Assembly (NCBI GenBank): GCA_937891445.1
Contig: CALAFV010000341.1
Location: forward strand, 1-15,933
Direction of reading: 5' to 3'
Origin: an uncultured Phycisphaerales bacterium
GTDB taxonomy: Bacteria; Planctomycetota; Phycisphaerae; Phycisphaerales; UBA1924
DNA length: 15,933 nt
The position numbers were made by a program, and so were the translations under genes. Shown piece after piece: positions 1-6,637 of this stretch. The stretch's first letter is position 1. Each line of letters starts with the position of its first letter. A model generated the notes under the pieces. The model was not told the DNA's origin and searched no databases. It saw only the letters and a list, made by a program, of their open reading frames with translations.

Positions 1-90
1 CTCGCCGAGGATCTTGGCGGGGCCGTCGAAGGAGATTTCGCCCTTGACCCGGGTCCCCGGGCCGATCACGGTCGTGGTCGCATCCGCCAT
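1..90 (-). CDS. Bactofilin, N-terminal 30 residues (partial, runs off window)
   Basis: The first 30 codons read MADATTTVIGPGTRVKGEIS, then FDGPAKILGE. This matches the usual opening of bactofilins (polymer-forming cytoskeletal proteins, formerly DUF583): a short flexible start, then the first turn of the right-handed beta-helix with its 'G..TRVKGEISFDGP..I.GE' pattern. Bactofilins assemble into nucleotide-independent filaments and scaffold envelope processes. The start is the ATG whose complement lies at 88-90. A GGAG Shine-Dalgarno sits 7 bases upstream. The gene is divergent from the pseudouridine synthase gene. Only the N-terminus is visible, so length and C-terminal features are unknown. 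The assignment rests on the short but characteristic N-terminus. Confidence 0.8.
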   Translation of the reverse strand, partial: MADATTTVIGPGTRVKGEISFDGPAKILGE

Positions 91-308
91 GGCACCGCTC
101 CGCAGTGTCCCCCCGCCCCCCCAGCCCCCCCTTCACTCCGGTGGCCGCGCATGACCTGCGCGAATCCGTCGGTAGCGGACGAGTGAGCATCGACCAGAAC
201 CCCGCCACGACCGCAATTTCAAGGGTGAGAGCGGATGTTGCGGGTGCGGACCCAGGCATCCCGGGGGGCGGGTTCAACCGGGGCCGCTGCGCGTACGATC
301 CTTTTCTG
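91..308. other. Divergent intergenic region, no gene seen
   Basis: This 218-base gap lies between the bactofilin start (-) and the pseudouridine synthase start (+). It has C-runs near 110-135 and a possible plus-strand promoter near its right end (listed separately). The plus-strand reading frame of the downstream gene stays open back to 105. The translation from 105 to 308 is low-complexity and unlike any pseudouridine synthase N-terminus, so I treat it as noncoding. Confidence 0.5.
273..299 (+). promoter_or_regulatory. Possible sigma-70 promoter before the pseudouridine synthase
   Basis: TTCAAC at 273-278 and TACGAT at 294-299 are separated by 15 bases, shorter than the ideal 17. The -10 box ends 9 bases before the ATG at 309, so the transcript would be leaderless or nearly so. 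No Shine-Dalgarno precedes 309, which is consistent with this. Confidence 0.35.
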
Positions 309-1319
309 ATGATCCGGCGCGGGGCCGCCAAGCAGATGCAGGACCGGCGCCGCCCGGGCTCCCGGACAGAAGCGGAGTCGAGGCGGGGCGGGTCGGGTGC
401 GACAGCGCCCAAGGGGATGGTGCGCCTCCAGCGCGTCATGGCCGACGCGGGCGTGGCGTCGCGGCGTGAGTGCGAGGCGATGATCGAGAGCGGCCAGGTC
501 GAGGTCAACGGCCGGGTGGTGACCTCGCTACCGGTGTTCGTGGATCCGCGGGTCGACCGGATCGTGGTCGCCGGGCGGCCGCTGCCGCGGCCGGGGCGGG
601 GGGGAAAGGGGGCGAAGTCCGAAACCGGGGCGGGTGCTTCCCGACGCATCTACGTGATGCTCAACAAGCCCGCGCGGACGCTGACGACGACGCGCGACGA
701 GGCCGGCCGGCGCACGGTGATGGACCTCGTGCAGCACCCGTCGGGCGCGAGGCTGTACCCGGTGGGGCGGCTGGGGTTTGAGACCACCGGCCTGCTCCTG
801 CTGACCAACGACGGCGAACTGACCAGCCGCCTGACCCACGCCCGCTACGGCGTTCCGAAGACGTACCGCGCGGAGGTGAAGGGGGAGGTCGATGAGGCCG
901 CGCTGCACCGGCTGGAGCGGGAGGCGCTGCGCGGCGAGCGCCGGGCGCGGCGCACGCGGCGGGCCCAGACGCCGGTGATCCGTACGAGCGAGCAGGGGCC
1001 GACGCCGCCGGCAGGCCGCGTGAGCATGCGGATCGTCAAGCGTGAGGGGGGCAAGACGGTCCTTGAGATCACGATGGCCGAAGGGGGCAACCGGCAGGTC
1101 GAGCGCGTGCTGGGCGAGGCGGGGTGGCCGGTGAAGAAACTGGCGTGCATCGCGGTCGGGCCGGTGCGGCTGAGCGAGGTGGCGCCGGGGGAGTGGCGCG
1201 AACTGGAGCGGGAGGAGGTTCGGGCGCTGAGGCAGGCGGCGGGGCTGGTCCGCAAGCGTGCCGGTGCTAAGGACCGCGAGGCGAAGGCGCCGGCGCCGTC
1301 TGACGAGGAGGACGCGTGA
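309..1319 (+). CDS. RsuA/RluB-family RNA pseudouridine synthase with substituted catalytic Asp
   Basis: Members of this family isomerise a uridine in 16S or 23S rRNA to pseudouridine. The protein (336 aa from this start) has an S4 RNA-binding domain at about residues 37-92 (VRLQRVMADAGVASRRECE...) and a synthase domain at about 113-310. The family's active-site motif is GRLDxxTxGLLLLTNDG. Here it reads GRLGFETTGLLLLTNDG at residues 153-169, with Gly156 (GGG, 774-776) where the catalytic Asp should be. The later motif, usually EGRNRQVRR, is EGGNRQVERV at about 258-267. Overall fold and length are otherwise normal. The start is uncertain: ATG 309 follows a possible -10 box, while ATG 336 and ATG 417 are alternatives, and 417 lies right at the S4 domain. 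The gene overlaps the next one by 4 bases, after a GAGGAGGA Shine-Dalgarno, so the two are probably co-translated. Family is sure; activity is doubtful. Confidence 0.88.
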   Translation: MIRRGAAKQMQDRRRPGSRTEAESRRGGSGATAPKGMVRLQRVMADAGVASRRECEAMIESGQVEVNGRVVTSLPVFVDPRVDRIVVAGRPLPRPGRGGKGAKSETGAGASRRIYVMLNKPARTLTTTRDEAGRRTVMDLVQHPSGARLYPVGRLGFETTGLLLLTNDGELTSRLTHARYGVPKTYRAEVKGEVDEAALHRLEREALRGERRARRTRRAQTPVIRTSEQGPTPPAGRVSMRIVKREGGKTVLEITMAEGGNRQVERVLGEAGWPVKKLACIAVGPVRLSEVAPGEWRELEREEVRALRQAAGLVRKRAGAKDREAKAPAPSDEEDA

Positions 1320-2956
1320 GCGAGCAGACGCCCCGGTTCCGGCCCGCGATACGTGACCGCCGCGCCCGCGGTGGGCGCACGCGCGACCGCGCTGGTTCGG
1401 CGGGCGTGATCGGCACGGTGGCCTCCAACGCGCAGCGGTCGCGATTGCCGCAGATGGCCGCGGCGCTGGCGTACCGCACGATCTTCGGGCTGATCCCGGT
1501 GATGGTGGTGGCGCTGGTCGCGCTGAAGATGTTCACGTCGGAGGAGGACATCCAGCACCTGATGACGCAGGCGATGGATTACACGGGGATCAGCCGGATC
1601 GCCCTGAAGGAGGAGGCGGATCCGCTGCCACCGGAGGCGCTGCGGCACACGTGGACGGTGTCGGTCGGCGCCTCGCCGCTGCCGCAGGTGCTGCTGCCCG
1701 AGTCGCTGATCCCCGCGCCGGATGCCGACAAGCCCGGGGGGGTGTCGGGCGTGGCCGTGTCGTCCACGGGGTCGGCGGGGCTGGACGAGTGGATCACGGG
1801 GCTGGTGACGCGGGTGAGCAAGATCCCGTTCAAGACGATCGGCGCGATCGGCCTGCTGGCGCTGATCTACGCCGCGATCTCGATGCTGGTGGAGGTCGAG
1901 CGGGCGTTCAACCAGATCTACCGCGTGCCGATCGGGCGGTCGTGGGCCCGGCGCGTGACGAACTACTGGACGCTGCTGACGCTCGGGATCGTGCTGCTGT
2001 GCGCGACGTTCTACATCGGGGAGCAGTTCAAGAACTGGGCGGCGAGGATGGCCGAGCGGGGTGGGCTGCTGGCGTCGGGCTCCGCGGCCAATGACGCGTT
2101 TTCGATCAAGGCGCTGGGGTTCGCGGTGACCGTGTGCATCAGCACGGGGCTGCTGCTGCTGGCGTACACGACGGTGCCGAACACGCGCGTCCGTCTGCGG
2201 CCGGCGCTGGCCGGGGCGTTCATCGCCGCGCTGCTGTGGGAGAGCGGCAAGTGGGGGTTCACGCTCTACCTGGACATGTCGACGAACTACACGCGGCTGT
2301 ACGGCTCGCTGGCGATCCTGCCGCTGTTCCTGCTGTGGATCTACCTGACGTGGCTGATCGTGCTGGTCGGGCTGCAGATCAGTTACTTCCTTCAGTTCGA
2401 GCAGTACCGGCGGACGCCGGTGGCGGCCGACGCAGCCAAACTGCCCGCGGTGGCCGATCCGGCGCTGGGGGCGTCGGTGATGGCGGCGGCGGCGCGGGCG
2501 TTCCGCGACGGCGGGACGCTGACGCTCGCGGGGATCGCGGGGACCGTGCGTGCGACCGACGATGCGGTGCGGGCGGTCGTTGGGCGGCTTGTGGACCGCG
2601 GCCTGCTGCGGGAGGTGACGCGGGAGGATGGACCGGTGGGGTACGTGCTGGGTCGGCCCGCGGACCTGATCCAGGTGAGCGAGGTGCTTGAGGCGTCGTA
2701 CGGACTGGTCGCGCCGCCGCCGGGGCAGGAGCCGGACCCGGTGCTGGAGCGGCTGCACCAGGCCCAGTTGGAGGGGGTGCGGGGGCAGACGGTGGCGTCG
2801 ATGATCGCGGATGACGCCGCGCCGGCGCCGGTCCGGACACCGGCCCCGGTGGCGGCGGATGAGCACGCCCCGGGGCATGCCAACGGACGCGCGAAGGATG
2901 CCCCGGCGCCCGGGCAGCCGGCGACCGCCCCGGCTACGCTACCGCCCGTGGGGTAA
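1316..2956 (+). CDS. YihY/virulence factor BrkB family inner-membrane protein with C-terminal winged-helix-like domain
   Basis: The protein has 546 aa. Residues about 30-365 carry the YihY/BrkB membrane core: RLPQMAAALAYRTIFGLIPV near 44-61, VEVERAFNQIYRVP near 192-205, a long GAFIAALLWESGKWGF helix near 300-315, and YGSLAILPLFLLWIYLTWL near 329-347. About six helices are expected. The family was once thought to be RNase BN but is now a membrane protein family of unsettled role. Two extras are visible. One is an extended, Pro/Gly/Ser-rich loop of about 60 residues (about 95-160) after the first helix. The other is a cytoplasmic region at about 385-450 (TLTLAGIAGTVRATDDAVRA..LVDRGLLREV) that resembles a winged helix, as in longer BrkB proteins. 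The tail from about 500 is Ala/Pro-rich and disordered. The start is GTG, overlapping the previous stop as GTGA, with a strong GAGGAGGA upstream. Confidence 0.9.
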   Translation: MSEQTPRFRPAIRDRRARGGRTRDRAGSAGVIGTVASNAQRSRLPQMAAALAYRTIFGLIPVMVVALVALKMFTSEEDIQHLMTQAMDYTGISRIALKEEADPLPPEALRHTWTVSVGASPLPQVLLPESLIPAPDADKPGGVSGVAVSSTGSAGLDEWITGLVTRVSKIPFKTIGAIGLLALIYAAISMLVEVERAFNQIYRVPIGRSWARRVTNYWTLLTLGIVLLCATFYIGEQFKNWAARMAERGGLLASGSAANDAFSIKALGFAVTVCISTGLLLLAYTTVPNTRVRLRPALAGAFIAALLWESGKWGFTLYLDMSTNYTRLYGSLAILPLFLLWIYLTWLIVLVGLQISYFLQFEQYRRTPVAADAAKLPAVADPALGASVMAAAARAFRDGGTLTLAGIAGTVRATDDAVRAVVGRLVDRGLLREVTREDGPVGYVLGRPADLIQVSEVLEASYGLVAPPPGQEPDPVLERLHQAQLEGVRGQTVASMIADDAAPAPVRTPAPVAADEHAPGHANGRAKDAPAPGQPATAPATLPPVG

Positions 2957-2966
2957 GGAGTTGGCG

Positions 2967-3197
2967 GTGGAAATCACTCAGCGAAAGACCCCCTCGTGGG
3001 CCGTGGTCCTGGTGGTGACGCTCGGCGGCCTGGCGCTGCTGCCGGGGTGCTACCGGCGGGTCGTGGACGCCCGGGGGCCGGGGGCCGACCGGTACAACGT
3101 CGAGGAGCCGTACCAGCAGGACAGCCGGCTGGACGCGTGGTTCTACGGCGAGTCGTCGGGCGGGCGCGGCCGGACGCCGCTGGAGCGCCGGCGCTAG
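2967..3197 (+). CDS. Small lipoprotein of unknown function
   Basis: The product is 76 aa from a GTG start at 2967. An AAGGAG Shine-Dalgarno (2955-2960) overlaps the brkB-like stop codon and lies 6 bases upstream; TTG 2961 in the same frame is too close to it. The N-terminus has a basic and polar start (MEITQRKTPSW), a hydrophobic run (AVVLVVTLGGLALL) and a lipobox-like LPGC, so Cys29 is the likely lipidated residue. The mature part is short and polar, with RYNVEEPYQQDSRLDAWFYG and an Arg-rich end. I do not recognise the family. The gene sits 10 bases after brkB on the same strand and is probably the last gene of that operon. The Pro at -2 of the lipobox is unusual, so lipidation is likely but not certain. 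Confidence 0.7.
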   Translation: MEITQRKTPSWAVVLVVTLGGLALLPGCYRRVVDARGPGADRYNVEEPYQQDSRLDAWFYGESSGGRGRTPLERRR

Positions 3198-3254
3198 CCC
3201 CCCCTCCCCTTTCCCCCGCTGCGCCCGGCCCCCCGGAGGGTGTGGCGCGGCACC

Positions 3255-3285
3255 TAGAATGGCGACCTGCCGAGTCTGTGAGGAG
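3255..3285 (+). promoter_or_regulatory. Promoter -10 box and ribosome binding site of nuoB
   Basis: TAGAAT at 3255-3260 is a good -10 hexamer, 30 bases before the ATG at 3291. GAGGAG at 3280-3285 is a strong Shine-Dalgarno, 5 bases before the start. No convincing -35 was seen at the right spacing. This supports transcription of nuoB independently of the brkB operon. Confidence 0.5.
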
Positions 3286-3290
3286 ACCCC

Positions 3291-3857
3291 ATGGGCCTCG
3301 AAGCCGCCCTTCCCGTTGACAGCGTTCTGACGACGCAGTTGCGCCGCGTGATCAACTGGGCGCGGCGGAGCAGCCTGTGGCCGATGCCGTTCGCGACGGC
3401 GTGCTGCGGGATCGAACTGATGGCGACGGCGTCGAGCCGGTACGACATCGCGCGGTTCGGGATGGAGCGGATGAGTTTCTCGCCGCGGCAGGCGGACCTG
3501 ATGATCGTGGCGGGGCGGGTGGCGGTGAAGATGCTGCCGGTGCTCCAGCGGATCTACCTCCAGATGAGCGAGCCCAAGTGGGTGATCTCGATGGGGGCGT
3601 GCGCGAGCACTGGGGGCGTCTTCGACACGTACGCGACGGTGCAGGGGGTGGACCAGTTCATCCCGGTGGACGTGTATGTGCCGGGGTGCCCGCCGCGGCC
3701 GGAGCAGTTGCTGGAGGGGGTCATGGCGATCCAGCGGCACATCGACAACGAGGGGCTGCCGCCGACGGGGGGCAAGCGGGTGCCGCTGGGGCTGGTGATC
3801 GAGCCGACGCACGCCGTGCGACCGCAGCCGGTGCCGGTGACGATCGGGGCGACCTGA
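3291..3857 (+). CDS. nuoB: NADH-quinone oxidoreductase subunit B (complex I, N2 cluster subunit)
   Basis: NuoB sits at the junction of the peripheral and membrane arms of respiratory complex I. It binds iron-sulfur cluster N2, which passes electrons to quinone. The 188-aa product is of usual length. All four N2 ligands are visible: Cys38 and Cys39 (ATACCGIELM), Cys104 (SMGACASTGG) and Cys133 (VPGCPPRPE). Other family signatures are SPRQADLMIVAGRV and EPKWVISMGACA. The start is well defined by GAGGAG 5 bases upstream. In most bacteria nuoB lies inside nuoA-B-C-D. Here the upstream gene is a lipoprotein and the downstream neighbour is a convergent thioredoxin-like gene, so the gene stands alone. 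Regulation looks to be by its own promoter. Identity is sure. Confidence 0.97.
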   Translation: MGLEAALPVDSVLTTQLRRVINWARRSSLWPMPFATACCGIELMATASSRYDIARFGMERMSFSPRQADLMIVAGRVAVKMLPVLQRIYLQMSEPKWVISMGACASTGGVFDTYATVQGVDQFIPVDVYVPGCPPRPEQLLEGVMAIQRHIDNEGLPPTGGKRVPLGLVIEPTHAVRPQPVPVTIGAT

Positions 3858-3931
3858 GCGTCACACGGATGTGGGCTGGATAGTCCGGCCGCAGATCAAC
3901 GCAGATCGGGCGGGGACTTGGGTCCCGCGGC

Positions 3932-4894
3932 TTACTTCTTGTCGCGGTTTGCCTTGAGCGAGGCTTCGAGGGTGGCGAGGTCTTCGGTGCTCAGGTTTGT
4001 GGATTCCTTGAGCATCCGGATGAACCAGGCGATCTCTTCGTCGCCGTAGGGGAAGCCGACGTTTCCGCTGCCGGGGGCCTCGCTGGTGGTCAGGGTCTTG
4101 CCCTCCGCATCGAGGATGGCGATCCAGGGGATGCCGCTCTTGCCGGCGCCCATCTTGTCGCAGAGTGCCTTGCCGCCGGGGTTGCGGTCCACGTCGATCT
4201 TGAGGTCGACGAAGGCCTTGGCGAGGATCGGGGCGACCTCGGGCTTCTCCATCCAGTTCTCGAGCCTGTGGCACCAGCCGCACCACGGGGCGCCGAAGTG
4301 GAGGAAGACGCGCTTGTTCTCGGCGCCGGCCTTGGAGAGGGCGGCGCGCATGAGTTCGTCAGAGGTGATGGGCGGGGCCTGGTGCTTCTTGAGGAACGCG
4401 AGCACCGCCGCGGGGTCGTGGCCCGGCTTGTCGTCGGGGGCATTCTTGAGTTCGAGCGAGCCGGTCTCCTGGTTGGCGACGGGCTTGCCCTGGGCGTCGA
4501 GCACGGTCAGGAACGGGACGCCGCTGGCCTTGAGGTCGGCGCCGTAGGACGCCGCGAGGTCCATGTTCTTGTCCCACCTGCCGATGTCAACGTGGACGAC
4601 CTCGTACTCGTAGGCGAGTTGCTTCTTCACGGCGGGGTCGCTCGTGAAGGTCGCGTGGAGCAGGTGGCACCAGCCGCACCACTCGGCGCCCCACTGGATG
4701 AGCACTCGTTTGTTGTCCTTCGCGGCGCGGGCGACCGCCGCGGCGATCTGGGCCTTGGCGTCGGCGGTGCTGTCGTAGAGGGGGGCCTTGGCGGTGGGCT
4801 CCTGATTCGGCTTCGGCGGCTCGTTGGCCGCGGCGGCAGGCCATGCGGCGGCGGCGCCCGCGGCGATGACAAGAGCGAGCAGCGTGCGGGTCAT
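3932..4894 (-). CDS. Secreted protein with two tandem thioredoxin domains (WCGWC twice)
   Basis: The protein has 320 aa. Residues 1-23 form a Sec-type signal peptide (MTRTLLALVIAAGAAAAWPA, then AAA), so it acts outside the cytoplasm. Domain 1 (about 40-170) has WCGWC at 72-76 and a cis-Pro in GVPF at about 127. Domain 2 (about 175-300) has WCGWC at 204-208 and GIPW at about 256. The two halves look like a duplication with the same redox motif, followed by His in both. CxxC thioredoxin domains of this secreted kind reduce or form disulfides in exported proteins; the substrate is not known. A GAGGGA Shine-Dalgarno lies about 9 bases before the ATG. The gene starts 41 bases after the prepilin stop on the same strand, so the two are probably co-transcribed. 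No transmembrane electron donor (DsbD/CcdA) is visible in the window. Confidence 0.88.
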   Translation of the reverse strand: MTRTLLALVIAAGAAAAWPAAAANEPPKPNQEPTAKAPLYDSTADAKAQIAAAVARAAKDNKRVLIQWGAEWCGWCHLLHATFTSDPAVKKQLAYEYEVVHVDIGRWDKNMDLAASYGADLKASGVPFLTVLDAQGKPVANQETGSLELKNAPDDKPGHDPAAVLAFLKKHQAPPITSDELMRAALSKAGAENKRVFLHFGAPWCGWCHRLENWMEKPEVAPILAKAFVDLKIDVDRNPGGKALCDKMGAGKSGIPWIAILDAEGKTLTTSEAPGSGNVGFPYGDEEIAWFIRMLKESTNLSTEDLATLEASLKANRDKK

Positions 4895-4935
4895 GCGGGG
4901 GTCCCTCGGGTGTCGTGTGGTGGGGAATGGCGGAG

Positions 4936-5781
4936 TTATTCGCCGCCGTCGCGGGTGTAGTGGCCGTCGTCCCAGCGGTCGAGCGAGGTGACGATCTTGG
5001 CGGGCACGAGGGCCGCGTGGCCGTCCATGAACAGGCCGTTGGCGCCCGAGCCGTGGCGGTTGGGGGCGATGCGCTGGGAGTAGTTGTACGTGTCGTTGCC
5101 GCCCACGACGTTCTCGGCGTGGTGCATGTCGTAGGAGATGGCGATCTGGTGGGTCGTCTGGTTCGGGGCGTACCAGTAGTTGGCGTGAACGTTGGACTGG
5201 TCGTCGGCGAAGCAGGAGAGGTAGAGGATGTCGTGCGGCCGGTGGTACTTGTGGAGTTGCGTCGGCTTCTTGGCGTAGTTCTGGTTGACGACGCCGGGGG
5301 CGCGGAACGAGATGCCGTTGTTGACGTAGTGGATGCGGTGGCGGTCCGGCGGGCGGGCCGGGTCCCAGTAGTAGGGGGCACGCTCGTAGCGGTCGCCGAG
5401 AGGCGCATCAAAGCCGTTGGTCGCCGAGACGGGCGGGTCGTCGTTGCTGGTGCGGTCGTCGAGGAACGGGCGCAGGGCGTAGGGCCAGGCCGGGTAGTAC
5501 CGCCTCGGGTTGGCGGTGGCCATTTGGAGCGGTTCGCTGAAGCCGGCCTCGCGCGGCGTGTACTCGCGGTACTGCTCCGCGTACATCATGAGCGCCATGC
5601 CGATCTGGCGCTGGTTCGACAGGCACTTGATCTGCCGCGCCATGTTGCGGGCGCCGGCGAGGGTCGGCAGCAGGATCGAGATCAGGATCGCGATGATCGC
5701 GATGACGACCAGGAGTTCGATGAGCGTGAACGCGCGGCGCGGGTCGTCCTGACGCCGCCGGTCTGGGCCGCGGTGGTGCAT
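4936..5781 (-). CDS. Prepilin-type (pseudopilin) protein with H-X9-DG motif
   Basis: The product is 281 aa. A basic 17-residue leader (MHHRGPDRRRQDDPRRA) precedes the type IV prepilin signature FTLIELLVVIAIIAILISIL, with Glu5 of the mature protein present. Prepilin peptidase would cleave before Phe18. Residue -1 is Ala rather than the usual Gly, a known but less common variant. The C-terminal part contains His243-X9-Asp253-Gly254 (HGSGANGLFMDG), the 'H-X9-DG' signature of the planctomycete and verrucomicrobial pseudopilin-like families. These are surface or secretion-associated proteins of unsettled role, present in many copies per genome. I chose ATG 5781: a near-consensus promoter ends 6 bases before it, and the upstream in-frame ATG at 5808 falls inside that promoter. 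There is no Shine-Dalgarno, so the message is probably leaderless. Confidence 0.9.
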   Translation of the reverse strand: MHHRGPDRRRQDDPRRAFTLIELLVVIAIIAILISILLPTLAGARNMARQIKCLSNQRQIGMALMMYAEQYREYTPREAGFSEPLQMATANPRRYYPAWPYALRPFLDDRTSNDDPPVSATNGFDAPLGDRYERAPYYWDPARPPDRHRIHYVNNGISFRAPGVVNQNYAKKPTQLHKYHRPHDILYLSCFADDQSNVHANYWYAPNQTTHQIAISYDMHHAENVVGGNDTYNYSQRIAPNRHGSGANGLFMDGHAALVPAKIVTSLDRWDDGHYTRDGGE

Positions 5782-5787
5782 CACGCC

Positions 5788-5815
5788 AGCATATGTGATG
5801 GCGGCCATTGTGCAA
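5788..5815 (-). promoter_or_regulatory. Sigma-70-type promoter of the prepilin gene (leaderless transcript)
   Basis: On the minus strand, TTGCAC (5815-5810) and TATGCT (5793-5788) are separated by 16 bases. Six bases later comes the ATG at 5781. Transcription should begin at or next to the start codon. The hairpin at 5822-5844 lies just upstream and would end the preceding lipoprotein transcript. Confidence 0.7.
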
Positions 5816-5821
5816 TGCGGA

Positions 5822-5844
5822 ACCCGGTCATTTTCCGACCGGGT
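5822..5844 (-). terminator. Hairpin after the lipoprotein gene, probable terminator
   Basis: ACCCGGTC (5822-5829) and GACCGGGT (5837-5844) form a perfect 8-bp stem with a 7-base loop. A second GC stem (CGCCGCC/GGCGGCG) lies at about 5852-5872, right after the lipoprotein stop. There is no long T-run after the stem on the minus strand, so termination may be weak or factor-assisted. Its position between a stop codon and the next promoter supports the role. Confidence 0.5.
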
Positions 5845-5872
5845 GCGCGTGCGCCGCCCAGCAGCGGCGGCG

Positions 5873-6421
5873 TTACTCCGCCTGCGAGGGCTCCGGGGCG
5901 GGACGCGCCGGAGCAGGCGGGGGCGGAGGAGGGGGAGTGCCGATCGTCCGGACGGGGGCCGGGCCACCCTGGGCGGTGATCATGTCCTCGGGGAGTTCGG
6001 GGGTGCGGCGCAGGGTCGCCCGCACGAGCCGCGCGTTGGCCGGCGGGACGGCGAGGGAGTTGTCCAGTTCGCCGAAGCGGCGGCCGGCGGGCATGAGTTC
6101 CCACCGCATGATGTCCGGGGTGAACTGGCCGTGCTGGCCCTCGTCGGTCATGCCGGACTTGCCGGCGTCGGCGGCCTCGAAGTCAATCACCAGTTGCTGG
6201 CCGACGGGGACGTCCATGGTCCAGAAGACCTGGCCCGTGCGGGTGTCCTCGATGCTGATGGTCCAGGGCTGCCACGTGGTGGACTCGTAGGTGAACCGGT
6301 CGGCCGACCACATCGGCCCGCCGGGGTAGTAGCACCCCGTCCCGGCCCCGGCCGCGAGGCCGGCCAGAAGGAGGGCGCACGTGATGGGGGCGATGCGGCG
6401 GCGCGGTGCGGTCGCTGGCAT
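5873..6421 (-). CDS. Putative lipoprotein of unknown function with Pro-rich tail
   Basis: The product is 182 aa from ATG 6421, which has GGAG about 10 bases upstream. An in-frame ATG at 6493 would add 24 polar residues before the signal peptide, which is less likely. The N-terminus is basic (PATAPRRRIAP) then hydrophobic (ITCALLLAGLAAGAG) and ends in a lipobox-like GTGC, so Cys30 may be lipidated. The mature region (about 30-150) contains STTWQPWTISIEDTRTGQVF and WTMDVPVGQQLVIDFE, suggestive of a beta-rich extracytoplasmic domain. The tail (about 160-182) is low-complexity, with seven consecutive prolines. I do not recognise a named family. It is followed by a hairpin and then by the prepilin promoter, so it is probably transcribed separately from the prepilin gene. 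Confidence 0.75.
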   Translation of the reverse strand: MPATAPRRRIAPITCALLLAGLAAGAGTGCYYPGGPMWSADRFTYESTTWQPWTISIEDTRTGQVFWTMDVPVGQQLVIDFEAADAGKSGMTDEGQHGQFTPDIMRWELMPAGRRFGELDNSLAVPPANARLVRATLRRTPELPEDMITAQGGPAPVRTIGTPPPPPPPAPARPAPEPSQAE

Positions 6422-6637
6422 GTCGGTCTGTCTCCGGCTGGTGGGAAGGCGGCCGTCGGGGCTCACCGTGTGGACCAAGTCTATCGTCAGCACATGAACG
6501 GGGCGTGATCGAGCCGGGTTCGCGCAGGCGTGGAGATCTGTCTTATCGGACCTGGTTCGGGCGCGGTTCGAAATTCAAACGGTGTTCAGGCACGACCGGG
6601 TCGGGCGGTGGTGGGGACCGGCAAGAAGGGTGAGTGT

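Noticed and set aside
105..308. N-terminal extension of the pseudouridine synthase back to 105
   Set aside because: Low-complexity, no similarity to the family, and a possible promoter lies at 273-299. The start was placed at 309.
845..2878. Long open frame on the minus strand across the pseudouridine synthase and BrkB genes
   Set aside because: Its translation is Arg/His/Pro/Gln-rich with no domain, and it lies opposite two clear genes. It is a by-product of high GC.
3911..3930. Hairpin GGGAC/GTCCC between nuoB and the thioredoxin gene as a terminator
   Set aside because: The stem has only 5 bp and there is no T-run in either direction, so it is too weak to call.
6478..6483. TAGACT on the minus strand as the promoter of the lipoprotein gene at 6421
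   Set aside because: No -35 at acceptable spacing; only the hexamer supports it.
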